64,000 nucleotides of DNA from Prauserella halophila (GTDB taxonomy: Bacteria > Actinomycetota > Actinomycetes > Mycobacteriales > Pseudonocardiaceae). Position 1 is the first letter of the stretch; each line of letters starts with the position of its first letter. The notes under the pieces are model-generated. The model was given only the letters and a program-made list of their open reading frames with translations. It had not been told where the DNA came from and made no database searches. Positions 1 through 7,237 of the stretch are shown here, one piece after another. A program made the position numbers and the translations under genes. The DNA lies in the NCBI RefSeq assembly GCF_024171895.1, contig NZ_JAMTCQ010000010.1, forward strand, positions 372,001-436,000, read 5' to 3'.

Positions 1-1
1 T

Positions 2-193
2 CTGATCAGGACCCGTAAGGACGGGCGGGTGCGCACCTGCGAACTCGACCGGGAGCGGCTCGGCGTCGTCGACGACTGGCTCGCGCAGCAGCGGCGGCTC
101 TGGGAAGAGCGCACCGACCGGCTCGAACGCTTCGTCACCGCTAATCCCGATACCGGCGGTCACGGCACCGCCGACGAGAGGAACGAGTCATGA
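2..193 (+). CDS. ArsR-family regulator, C-terminal fragment (5' end outside window)
   Basis: The reading frame is open from the first complete codon and ends in a TGA that overlaps the next ATG (ATGA), so the two genes are translationally coupled. The visible 63 residues are the tail of a winged-helix protein: a beta-wing-like stretch (TRKDGRVRTCEL) followed by a helix with WLAQQRRLWEERTDRLERF. That ending is typical of ArsR-type regulators that sit directly before AHSA1/SRPBCC genes. The DNA-binding helices lie outside the window, so the family call rests on the tail and on the neighbour. Confidence 0.7.
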   Translation: MIRTRKDGRVRTCELDRERLGVVDDWLAQQRRLWEERTDRLERFVTANPDTGGHGTADERNES

Positions 194-663
194 ATCCCGA
201 ACTCGACTTCACCGTCGACCGCATCATCCGGGCGCCGCGGAAAGCCGTGTGGCAGGCGTGGACCGACCCGGACAACCTGGCGCAGTGGTGGATCCCGGAG
301 CCGATGCACTGCCGGGTCGACCGGCTCGACGTGCGCCCCGGTGGCGCGTTCGTGACGCGCATGAGTGAGGACGGCACCACGTTCTCGCCGCACCTGGACG
401 CCTGTTTCCTCGCGGTCGACGAGTTCGAGCGCATCGTGTTCACGAACGCCGTCGACAGCGCGTGGCGGCCTGCCGATCCCGAACCCGTCACGCTCGTCGC
501 CGAGATCACGATGCGGGATCACCCCGACGGCACCGACTACCGGATCGTGGTTCGCCACCGCGATCCCGAAGGGCTCGCCCGCCACGTCGAACTGAGTGCC
601 GACACCGGCTGGGGCACCGTCGCCGACCAGCTCACCCGCTTCGCCGAGCGCGCCGCGGGATGA
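190..663 (+). CDS. SRPBCC (AHSA1-type) domain protein
   Basis: This 157-residue protein is a single START-like/AHSA1 domain, a hydrophobic-ligand fold often coupled to an ArsR repressor. Family features are the opening strand with R.I.APR..VW.AWTDP, then LAQWWIPE near residues 28-40, and a C-terminal helix (TGWGTVADQLTRFAE). There is no signal peptide or membrane segment. Its ATG overlaps the stop of the upstream regulator, so the pair is an operon. The ligand is unknown; many such proteins are annotated only as SRPBCC or polyketide-cyclase-like. Confidence 0.85.
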   Translation: MNPELDFTVDRIIRAPRKAVWQAWTDPDNLAQWWIPEPMHCRVDRLDVRPGGAFVTRMSEDGTTFSPHLDACFLAVDEFERIVFTNAVDSAWRPADPEPVTLVAEITMRDHPDGTDYRIVVRHRDPEGLARHVELSADTGWGTVADQLTRFAERAAG

Positions 664-702
664 GGTCTGCCGGGTGATCGCCGCGGGCGTGTGCCTGCTC
701 GT

Positions 703-842
703 ACAACCGATGAGCCTCGGTGGCTCGTCATCGGCATGATCGGCGGAAAGCATGGTCGGCGGTCGTGACGTACCGAGGTGGCCGAACGAGGATCATTTCG
801 GTCCGCCGAGCGCGTAGCGAGGAGGTCACGCTCTATGAAGGC
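703..842 (+). pseudogene. BrnT-type toxin remnant (5'-truncated, frameshifted)
   Basis: Two adjacent frames together read like the C-terminal half of a BrnT RNase toxin. Positions 703-752 give TTDEPRWLVIGMIGGKH, and positions 753-842 in another frame give WSAVVTYRGGRTRIISVRR followed by ARSEEVTLYEG. The RIIS.RRA segment and the closing YEG are BrnT landmarks. The N-terminal half is missing, and a frameshift near 752 plus an in-frame TGA at 711 break the rest. As in intact brnTA operons, the toxin frame runs into the brnA start. The toxin therefore looks dead. The homology is from motif memory, not a search. Confidence 0.6.
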
Positions 843-1071
843 CGAGGAGTTCGACGAGCGTTTCGGCCGTGGCGAGGACGTGACCGGTGACCTCGACCTG
901 TCCAGGGTCAAGCGTCCGAACGTCGAGCAGCGGCGGGTCAACGTCGATTTCCCGACGTGGATGATCGAATCGTTGGACAGCGAGGCCAAGCGGTTGGGTG
1001 TGACTCGGCAGTCGGTCATCAAGGTCTGGATAGCGGACCGGCTGGAGCATCCGGGGCACCACGCGGCATGA
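835..1071 (+). CDS. brnA: BrnA-like antitoxin (CopG/ribbon-helix-helix), orphan
   Basis: This 78-residue protein follows a strong AGGAGG about 10 nt before the ATG. It shows the BrnA pattern: an acidic N-terminal part (KAEEFDERFGRGED), then LDLSRVKRPN, then a C-terminal RHH DNA-binding unit (RRVNVDFPTWMIESLDSEA and RLGVTRQSVIKVWIADRL). BrnA normally neutralises BrnT and represses the brnTA promoter. The upstream toxin survives only as a broken fragment, so this antitoxin is solitary; it may act in trans as a repressor or anti-addiction factor. A longer in-frame start at 778 lies inside the toxin remnant and is less likely. Confidence 0.8.
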   Translation: MKAEEFDERFGRGEDVTGDLDLSRVKRPNVEQRRVNVDFPTWMIESLDSEAKRLGVTRQSVIKVWIADRLEHPGHHAA

Positions 1072-1130
1072 CCACCGGGGCGTCGACGACGTCGTCAAGC
1101 TGATCGTGGACGGCTGACGGTGGCGGGCAG

Positions 1131-1796
1131 TCAGTCGTCGCGGCGGCCCGGTGCGACGAGGCCGGTTTCGTAGGCCAGCGCGACGAGTTGTGAGCGGTCG
1201 CGGGCGTCGAGTTTGGTCAGCAGCCTCCCGACATGCGTGCGCGCGGTGGCCGGGCTCATGAACAGGCGCTCGGCGATCTCCCCGTTGGAACGGCCCGCGC
1301 CGACCTCGGCCAGCACTTCGCGTTCCCGCTCGGTGAGCACCTCCAGCCGATCGGACGCGACCGGAACCGGCTTCTCGGCCGCGGCCCGCATGACCCGCCG
1401 GGTCACCGACGGCGACAGCAGCGCGTCGCCGCGGGCGACGATCCGCACCGCCTCGCGCAACTCGTCCGGGGTCGTGTCCTTGAGCAGGAATCCCGCCGCA
1501 CCGGCGCGGATCGCCTGCAGAATGTTCTCGTCGGTGTCGAACGTGGTGAGCACGACGACCTGCACGGCGCGCAGCTGCGGGTCGTCGACGATGCGCCGCG
1601 TGGCGTCCAGCCCGTCGGTGCCGGGCATGCGGATGTCCATCAGCACCACGTCCGGCTGCTCGGCGGCGACGAGCGCGACGCCGGTGTCCGCGTCGTCGGC
1701 CTCGCCTGCCACGTCGATGTCGGCCGCCCGTTCGAGCAGGGTTCGCAGCCCCGCGCGGATCAGGTGCTGATCGTCGACGAGCACGACCCGGATCAC
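1131..1796 (-). CDS. LuxR/NarL-family response regulator
   Basis: The 221-residue protein has an N-terminal receiver domain (residues 1-120) with the acidic pocket VDDQ, the phospho-acceptor in VVLMDIRMPGTDG, and the conserved Lys in FLLKD. The C-terminal LuxR helix-turn-helix (about 150-210) reads LTEREREVLAEVGAGRSNGEIA followed by SPATARTHVGRLLTKL. The GTG start overlaps the stop of the histidine kinase gene (GTGA), so the two are co-translated and presumably partners. A longer open frame upstream lies inside the kinase gene and was rejected. The signal and target genes are unknown. Confidence 0.93.
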   Translation of the reverse strand: MIRVVLVDDQHLIRAGLRTLLERAADIDVAGEADDADTGVALVAAEQPDVVLMDIRMPGTDGLDATRRIVDDPQLRAVQVVVLTTFDTDENILQAIRAGAAGFLLKDTTPDELREAVRIVARGDALLSPSVTRRVMRAAAEKPVPVASDRLEVLTEREREVLAEVGAGRSNGEIAERLFMSPATARTHVGRLLTKLDARDRSQLVALAYETGLVAPGRRDD

Positions 1797-2980
1797 GAGT
1801 CGCCCCGCGCGGGTATGCGCGCTGTCACATCGAAGCCCTCTCCCGGCCGGGTCCGTATCCGCAGCGTGCCGCCGAGCAGTGTCAGGCGTTCGCGCATGCC
1901 GGTGATGCCCCAACCGCCGGCGGGGTCCGTGGCAACTGTGCCCCGGCCGTCGTCGCTCACCCGCATCGTCACCGCGTCCTCGCCGTAATCCACGTCCACG
2001 GTCGCCGTGGTGGCGCCGGCGTGCCGCAGCACGTTGCTCAACGCCTCCTGCACGACACGATAGGCCGTCACGTCCGACACGACCGGCAGCGCGCGCGGGG
2101 TGCCGGTCGTGCGGACCTCGACGTGCAATCCCCCTGCGGTGGCGGTGTCGACGAGTTCGCCGAGCCGGTCCAGCCCGGGACGTGCGTCGGCGCTCCCCGG
2201 ATCGCGGTCCTCGGCGTCGGCGTCCGGGGTGCGGAGCGCGTCGACCGTCGCGCGCAGTTCCCGGCCGGCGTCCCGGCAGGCCGTGCGCGCCGCGGCGAGT
2301 GACCGCTCCGCGGTGGCGGGCTCGTCGTGGAGCGTCTCCCTGGCGACGTCGGTGTGCAGCGAGATCACCGACACGGTGTGTGCCAGCAGATCGTGCAGAT
2401 CGCGCGCGATTCGCATCCGTTCCTGCTCGACCCGGCGGGTCGCCTCGACTTCCTGTTCCAGGGCGGCCGCTGCGGCTTGTCTGTCCAATTCGGCCCGCCA
2501 TCCCCTGCGGGATCGCACACTGTCGCCGAGCGCGATCACGGCGAGCATCAGGGTCGCCGAGGTGGGCGTTTCGAGGCCGAGCACGTACGACAGGTTGTCT
2601 CCCTGTCCGATCCGCACCACTGTGGACACCGTGAGCAGCGTCAGCGCCGTGCCGCACGCCCAGTAGAGCCGGCCGCATTCGGCGGCGGAGTAGGGCGCCG
2701 CGGCGACGGGAACGGCCAATCCGATGGGCGGATAGGAGAGCATGTAGTAGCCGAGCAGCGCGACGGCGGTGACGATCAGCACCGTGACCGGCAGGCGGCG
2801 GAGCGGAGCACGGCGGCTTCGACGGCCGGTGACAGCGCGCCGGCGAGGTTGCCGCCGAGCTCGGGAGGTTCGTCGTGGGCCACGTGCCACAGCGCCTGGT
2901 GCACGACGCCGAGCACGATGCCGTAGACGGCTCCGACGGCCGACAGCGTCAACAGCGGGGACGGGAAGGACGAACGCCAC
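1793..2980 (-). CDS. NarL-type sensor histidine kinase (C-terminal part intact, N-terminus frame-disrupted)
   Basis: The C-terminal 260 residues are a complete HisKA_3/HATPase_c kinase: the phospho-acceptor motif RMRIARDLHDLLAHTVSVIS, an N-box (VVQEALSNVLRHA) and a G-box (VSDDGRG and GWGITGMRERLTLLGG). Before it lies one clear membrane stretch (VTVLIVTAVALLGYYML). The first 60 residues of this frame (many Arg) are not protein-like. The expected membrane segments appear in two other frames between 2776 and 3133, so the true N-terminus is split. The product may be inactive as a sensor, or the sequence may carry indels. It is coupled to the regulator downstream. Confidence 0.75.
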   Translation of the reverse strand: MAFVLPVPAVDAVGRRSRLRHRARRRAPGAVARGPRRTSRARRQPRRRAVTGRRSRRAPLRRLPVTVLIVTAVALLGYYMLSYPPIGLAVPVAAAPYSAAECGRLYWACGTALTLLTVSTVVRIGQGDNLSYVLGLETPTSATLMLAVIALGDSVRSRRGWRAELDRQAAAAALEQEVEATRRVEQERMRIARDLHDLLAHTVSVISLHTDVARETLHDEPATAERSLAAARTACRDAGRELRATVDALRTPDADAEDRDPGSADARPGLDRLGELVDTATAGGLHVEVRTTGTPRALPVVSDVTAYRVVQEALSNVLRHAGATTATVDVDYGEDAVTMRVSDDGRGTVATDPAGGWGITGMRERLTLLGGTLRIRTRPGEGFDVTARIPARGDS

Positions 2981-3133
2981 CTACACGGCGAGTGGTACGA
3001 ACACGAGCAACCCGTTCAGCACTGCGGCGACAGGTCCGAGGTCGTGCGCGATCGCCCGCGGTGCGCCCAGCATCGCCAGGCCGACGACGGTGAGCGGTGC
3101 GAGGCCGACCCGTGCGCGGAGGCCGGCGGTCAT
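2776..3133 (-). pseudogene. Displaced N-terminal membrane region of the sensor kinase, in two frames
   Basis: From an ATG at 3133 one frame reads a membrane-like segment (RVGLAPLTVVGLAMLG, then VAAVLNGLLVFVPLAV) and stops at 2981. A second frame continues without a gap as LLTLSAVGAVYGIVLGVVHQ and reads to a stop at 2776. The kinase frame becomes protein-like only near 2815. Joined, the pieces give the multi-pass sensor typical of NarL-type kinases. At least two frame changes are needed, which is either real decay or sequencing error. Confidence 0.55.
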
Positions 3134-3195
3134 GGCAGGACCCCGGCAGCACTCCGGCCGTGTTCCGGCCGCGGTGCGTGTCGCGTGATCCCCAT
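3130..3195 (-). CDS. Possible 21-residue upstream ORF of the two-component operon
   Basis: An ATG at 3195 follows a good AGGAGG and encodes a 21-residue basic peptide beginning MGITRHAPRPEHGR. Its TGA overlaps the ATG (3133) of the first kinase-like segment in an ATGA arrangement. It could be a translated leader that couples to the kinase, or simply the first piece of a kinase start displaced by one more frameshift. There is no homology that I recognise. Confidence 0.35.
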   Translation of the reverse strand: MGITRHAPRPEHGRSAAGVLP

Positions 3196-3316
3196 GGTGT
3201 TCCTCCTCATCGGCACGAACGGACGGTGACTCCGGAAACGCTAGGCCGGAGCCGTTCGACGGGGCATCCGTCACGACGCGCTCACCGCGTACGTGTTTCG
3301 ACGTACGCACGCGACG

Positions 3317-4006
3317 TCAGTTGCCGTTGATCGTCCCCGGATGCCGGGCGGGAGCCCGGTTGTCGCGCTGATCCCGTGCGAGACCCACCAGTAGCACGGC
3401 ATGTGCGGCGTGGGCGCTACCGACGATCAGCCGCTCGATCAGGCCCACCGGAAGCACCTGCCACCACGACGCCTCGTTTGCGCTGGTGATCCCCACGGTG
3501 CCCAGTACCACCGCGAACCAGCACAACGACGTGACGGCGAGCCCGCGTGCCAAGCGCCGCCGGGCCGCCGAGCCGGGGAAGACCACCCGTGCGCAGAGAA
3601 GGACGGCGAAGGGCAGGGACACGAAGGCGACCACGCTCGCGTAGAAGTGGATCCGGCCACCGACGGTCGGTCCCGCCGACCAGTCGATCTTCGGGAACAC
3701 AACGATGATCAGCAGACTGACTGTCCACAGTGCACCGAGCACCACCGCTGCGCGATGGGCGCCGCGCCGTGCGATTCCGGCGAACGTGACTCCGGAACCG
3801 GCAGCCGTCAGCAGCACCGACAGGTCGAAGATCCACTTATGTGGCCCGAGGGCGTATTCGCTGATGGTGCGCCGCAGCGGATCGATCTCACTGGTCGGCG
3901 GGACGAGGTGTAGCCCGACCAGCAGGGCCGCGCCGACGGCCAAGGCGGACACGCCGCACCCGTATACCGATCGCCAGGCCGATGTTGTCACTCCGATCCG
4001 GGTCAT
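3317..4006 (-). CDS. DUF998 family membrane protein
   Basis: This 229-residue integral membrane protein has about six hydrophobic segments. It carries DUF998 hallmarks: an early helix followed by DPLRRTISEYALGPHKW (residues 45-60), a central segment with FPKIDWSAG, and RIHFYASVVAFVSLP. The function of DUF998 is not established; members are plain bacterial membrane proteins. The stop of the MFS gene lies just 1 bp upstream of its start, so the two probably form an operon under control of the divergent ArsR-type regulator. Confidence 0.85.
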   Translation of the reverse strand: MTRIGVTTSAWRSVYGCGVSALAVGAALLVGLHLVPPTSEIDPLRRTISEYALGPHKWIFDLSVLLTAAGSGVTFAGIARRGAHRAAVVLGALWTVSLLIIVVFPKIDWSAGPTVGGRIHFYASVVAFVSLPFAVLLCARVVFPGSAARRRLARGLAVTSLCWFAVVLGTVGITSANEASWWQVLPVGLIERLIVGSAHAAHAVLLVGLARDQRDNRAPARHPGTINGN

Positions 4007-4007
4007 G

Positions 4008-5210
4008 TCAGTCGGCGGCGTTGGCCCGGTAGGCGGCCGTGCCGAGGATCAACCCCAGCGCCGCCAGCGCGACTGCGAGCGTTGTGACCGCCGGCTGGAT
4101 GCCCCACCCGCTGACCGCATAGCCGGTGACGACGGTGAGAACGGCGGCGGGAAGGTAGGCGCTGATGTTCAGCGCGGCGTTGCCCTCGGCGCGGCGGTCG
4201 TCGTCGACGTGCTGGGCGATGAGCCGGAGACCGCCCAGCTGACCGAGTCCTTGTCCGCAGCCCGACAGGAGCGCCGCCGCAACGAACACGACGGGGCTCT
4301 CGGTGTGGAGCGTGGCCACGACGGCGACCATCGCCAGGACCGTGCTGCTGCTCCCGAGCGCGAAGAGGCGAGGCACGGCGAGCCGAGTGAGGACGAGCTG
4401 CGATCCGGTCGCGGCGAGGAACATCACGCACGCGGCGCCCCCGGCCAACAGGGGTGACGTGTTCCCGACGGCGAGAACCAGCAGCGACGGCCCCAGCGAC
4501 AGCACGAACGACGTCGCCGTCAGCCCGGGAGCGAAGACGGCCGCACCGCTCGAGATGTGTTTCCGGTTGCGGCTCGGAACACGTGGCAGCCGGGGCCACA
4601 CGGGCCCGCGGGCACGACCGGCCGGGCGTTCCAGCGGCAGGCCGACGTAACCGATGAGCGCGACGACCAGCAGCGCGATGTTGACGGTGAACACCCAACC
4701 GACGGGCTCCGGTGTCAGCTCGTAGACGAGTCCGCCGAGCAGTGGGCCGAGACCGGAGCCGAACACCATCGCGATGGACGCGAGCATCGACGTCAGGTGT
4801 CGTCGGTTCGTCCCGCCGAGGTCGACAACCGCGGCCATACCGGCCGAGACCACGATGCCGACGGCAACGCCGACCGAGAACCTCGCCACGATCAGCGTCA
4901 CGACGCTGCCGGCTGTCATGAACAACGCAGCCGAGATCAGCGCAATCACGATCCCCGGAACGACGACCCGCTTGCGGCCGTATCGATCCGACGCCCGCCC
5001 CGCCACCAGCAGTGTCATCACCAGGCCTGCGATGTAGGCGGCGAACACCACCGTCAGCGTTCCCGAGGAGTAGCCGAGCTCTTGCTGCCAATACACGTAC
5101 AGCGGGGTCGGCGAATTGGACAGGGCGAACACCGCCGCCACCGCCCATGCCGCTCTGGCCAACTGCCACCCCGACCCGGCACGAGTCGCGGGTTCGCTCA
5201 CCACTGTCAC
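4008..5210 (-). CDS. MFS transporter, drug-efflux type
   Basis: The 400-residue protein has twelve predicted membrane helices. The A-motif between helices 2 and 3 is visible as AGRASDRYGRKRVV, and the first helix contains NSPTPLYVYWQQ. The GTG start at 5210 was preferred because GGAGG stands 6 nt before it; upstream codons would run through the operator region. It faces the HTH regulator at 5291, with two near-identical palindromes between them, so that regulator probably represses it. The substrate is unknown. Confidence 0.88.
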   Translation of the reverse strand: MTVVSEPATRAGSGWQLARAAWAVAAVFALSNSPTPLYVYWQQELGYSSGTLTVVFAAYIAGLVMTLLVAGRASDRYGRKRVVVPGIVIALISAALFMTAGSVVTLIVARFSVGVAVGIVVSAGMAAVVDLGGTNRRHLTSMLASIAMVFGSGLGPLLGGLVYELTPEPVGWVFTVNIALLVVALIGYVGLPLERPAGRARGPVWPRLPRVPSRNRKHISSGAAVFAPGLTATSFVLSLGPSLLVLAVGNTSPLLAGGAACVMFLAATGSQLVLTRLAVPRLFALGSSSTVLAMVAVVATLHTESPVVFVAAALLSGCGQGLGQLGGLRLIAQHVDDDRRAEGNAALNISAYLPAAVLTVVTGYAVSGWGIQPAVTTLAVALAALGLILGTAAYRANAAD

Positions 5211-5223
5211 GCCCAACCTCCAT

Positions 5224-5241
5224 GTACGAGAATTTTCGTAC
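5224..5241. promoter_or_regulatory. Operator half 1 between MFS and ArsR genes
   Basis: The 18-bp near-palindrome GTACGAGAATTTTCGTAC lies between the divergent genes, directly before the MFS start. It matches a second copy 30 bp away centre to centre, about three helical turns. It is probably the binding site of the neighbouring HTH protein. Confidence 0.65.
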
Positions 5242-5253
5242 TGGAACGTAGCA

Positions 5254-5271
5254 GTACGAAGATATTCGTAC
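5254..5271. promoter_or_regulatory. Operator half 2 between MFS and ArsR genes
   Basis: GTACGAAGATATTCGTAC has perfect 7-bp arms (GTACGAA/TTCGTAC) around a 4-bp centre. It lies 20 bp before the regulator start, so binding would also autoregulate the regulator. Confidence 0.7.
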
Positions 5272-5290
5272 AACTTGCTATGATGGGTGC

Positions 5291-5683
5291 ATGGGCGACA
5301 CTGCGACCGAGAGGCCACCGCTCCTGCCGGAGCCGTCGATCGAGGAACTGCGCCTGGAGGCGGTGATGGGTGCGCTCGCCGACCCGCTCCGGATGACCGT
5401 GGCGCGCAAGCTCCTGCTGGAGTCGGACGAGTTCGACCACCCGTGCGGCTGGTTCGGCTTCGACCGGCCCAAATCCAGCCTCACGCACCACTTCAAGGCC
5501 CTCCGCGAGGCCGGCGTGATCCACCAACGGCAGTACGGACTGGAGCGCCGCAGCCGACTGCGAACCGAGGACCTGAACGATCGATTCCCCGGCCTGCTCG
5601 ACCTGATCGCGTCGACGGCCGGGGACGGGGAATCGAACCCTTCGTCACCTGCGCACAGGCCCGAGGCGCCGGGGACGTCCTGA
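5291..5683 (+). CDS. ArsR-like winged-helix transcriptional regulator
   Basis: This 130-residue protein has one winged-helix domain (residues 18-105): LRLEAVMGALADPLRMTVAR, a recognition region SSLTHHFKALREAGVIHQRQ and a wing YGLERRSRLRTEDL. A CGW sequence at about 55 and DHP before it could sense redox or metal, but no clear metal motif is present. It is divergent from the MFS gene, with paired operators between, and probably represses efflux until an inducer binds. The tail after residue 115 is disordered. Confidence 0.85.
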   Translation: MGDTATERPPLLPEPSIEELRLEAVMGALADPLRMTVARKLLLESDEFDHPCGWFGFDRPKSSLTHHFKALREAGVIHQRQYGLERRSRLRTEDLNDRFPGLLDLIASTAGDGESNPSSPAHRPEAPGTS

Positions 5684-5691
5684 CCCGGGGC

Positions 5692-6021
5692 CTAGTTGTC
5701 GGCGTCGATCGTGGCGTGCGGCTTCCGGTCCCGGCACTCCACGGTGACGTCGACGTCCCGTTCGTCCGATTCGAAGGTCAGCTCCGCCTCGTCGTCCGGC
5801 CCGTCGTCGATGTCGTCGGCCCGGAATCCCTGCGCGGGGCTCCACGACAGCAGTGAGGCCTGCCCGTTCCGGGCACAGGCGGCGACCACGGTCCCGCCCG
5901 GCGTCCGCTCGACGTGACGTGCCCGTGGCCGGTCGCCGGAGCTTTCGGAGTCGTCCGGATCGGGCAGGGCCGACGGTGCGGGGCCGGTCGGCTCCGCACC
6001 GACCTCGGCAGGGTCGGCCAT
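5692..6021 (-). CDS. Hypothetical acidic protein
   Basis: Using the ATG at 6021 this is a 109-residue acidic protein. Residues 1-50 are Pro/Asp/Ser-rich and disordered. Residues 50-105 form a small beta-rich unit (GGTVVAACARNGQASLLSWS, then GFRADDIDDGPDDEAELTFE). The two cysteines (AAC and VEC) could pair, as in actinobacterial secreted or membrane-tethered proteins, but no signal sequence is visible in this frame. The open frame extends further upstream and the start is uncertain; no convincing ribosome site precedes 6021. I do not recognise a function. Confidence 0.5.
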   Translation of the reverse strand: MADPAEVGAEPTGPAPSALPDPDDSESSGDRPRARHVERTPGGTVVAACARNGQASLLSWSPAQGFRADDIDDGPDDEAELTFESDERDVDVTVECRDRKPHATIDADN

Positions 6022-6335
6022 CGGCGGGCCGGGCGCGACGGCCCCCGTGTCCCGGCCCGCGTCGTCGGAATGCGGGGGTCGTTCTTTTCGTGGCCGGACC
6101 ACGACGGCTGCGTGGTACACCGGTGACGAGCACGACGTGCGCGGTACCAAGGGAAAAGCTAGGCACGCCGAAGTAATGAAGAAACCGTCGGCCGGTGGAG
6201 CGGCATAGGCGATGCTCGCTGGGCGGGCCCTGATCGCCGGCGCAGTTCCGTTGGCCGCGTCGAGCCGCGGCGGGTACGAGCAAAACACGTTCGTCGGCAG
6301 CCTTGCGCGAGGTCGAGCGGTTTTGGCGGCTGAGG
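6022..6335. other. Intergenic region, no clear gene
   Basis: No reading frame here looks protein-like on either strand. A long minus-strand frame continues the 5692 ORF upstream, but its residue composition is not convincing. I see no hairpin followed by a T-run. Confidence 0.4.
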
Positions 6336-6827
6336 TTATCGCGAACTGTGCTGGTCGATCTGTTCGCGAAGGATATCGCCGTGCCCGGCGTGCCTGGCGA
6401 ATTCCTCGATCATCGCGAGGAGCGTCCACCGCATGCTGACCGTTCCCTCCCTCGGATTGTGTTTCGTGTCGTCGAAGTGGAATTCGTCGGAGATCGCACG
6501 AGATCGCCGGCTCGCGCGTTCGAACTCGGCGATCACCTCGGCCAGCGGCTCGTTATCTGCGACGGTGAAGGTGCCCTCGTCCCGTTTCGAGTATCCGTCG
6601 CACTCGGACTCCTCTAGTCCCGCCCAGAACCGCTGGAACCAGATGCGTTCGGCGGCAGCGGCATGTTTGATCAAGGAGATCGGTGTGGTCAGTGACGGTA
6701 CGAGTTGCCGACGGGCCTCGGTTTCGGAGAGTCCCCGTGCTGTTTCGATCAAGGATTCTCGGTTGCGATCGAGCATGTTCTCGATCAGCGTGCGCTCGGC
6801 GCCACTGGTGATTCGCTCAGGGCTCAT
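6336..6827 (-). CDS. DinB-family protein (DUF664, mycothiol-transferase type)
   Basis: This 163-residue protein matches the four-helix DinB/DUF664 fold. The first helix has LIENMLDRNRESLIETARGL. The metal-site histidine is expected in SLIKHAAAAERIWFQRF (about residue 58), and the C-terminal pair comes from EEFARHAGHGDILREQID. Actinobacterial DUF664 proteins often act as mycothiol-dependent S-transferases, consistent with mshD elsewhere in the window. The ATG at 6827 follows GGAG; the open frame upstream is spurious. Stand-alone gene; substrate unknown. Confidence 0.88.
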   Translation of the reverse strand: MSPERITSGAERTLIENMLDRNRESLIETARGLSETEARRQLVPSLTTPISLIKHAAAAERIWFQRFWAGLEESECDGYSKRDEGTFTVADNEPLAEVIAEFERASRRSRAISDEFHFDDTKHNPREGTVSMRWTLLAMIEEFARHAGHGDILREQIDQHSSR

Positions 6828-7185
6828 GGGTTTCACTCCGTTGTCTTGCGTGGACGACGAATCCGTGGGGTTCGGCTGTGGGTCGACCGTGTCGGTCAAG
6901 AGGTTTCGGTCGGGCTCGCCTGGTCGGGTGTCCGAGCACGGACGTCTCATCCCGGGACGTGGAAGAGCCGGCGACGTCGAAAGCGGCGGTGCAAGCACCG
7001 TCGTGATGCGCGGGCAGCGGGTCGACGGGGAATGCTCCGGTCGAGTCGCGGTCGATGACGCGATGCCGATGCCGGACGTGAGGCTGGGAACGCGGCTGCT
7101 GTCGTGACATTCGAAGGTACGCCGAGTAACGCGACCAGACAGCCGCCTGCAGGTGAGGCCGGGGCGCTCTCGAACGGAGCCCCGC
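6828..7185. other. Intergenic region before the genomic island
   Basis: I see no supportable gene. Both strands have open frames, but their composition is that of shadow frames. The segment ends at the left 52-bp repeat of the tRNA-Lys island. Confidence 0.4.
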
Positions 7186-7237
7186 TGACCTGGTGGGAAG
7201 TGGTGGGCCGCCTGGGACTCGAACCCAGAACCCGAGG
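7186..7237 (+). repeat. attL: truncated tRNA-Lys 3' end plus flank
   Basis: These 52 bp are identical to 11157-11208. They hold the T-arm and acceptor 3' strand of tRNA-Lys (minus strand) with CCA and about 15 bp downstream, but no anticodon or D-arm follows to the right. This is the displaced chromosomal 3' end left by integration. Confidence 0.9.

Noticed and set aside
7198-7237. Apparent second tRNA near 7200
   Set aside because: Only the T-arm and acceptor 3' strand are present; it is the attL remnant, not a gene.
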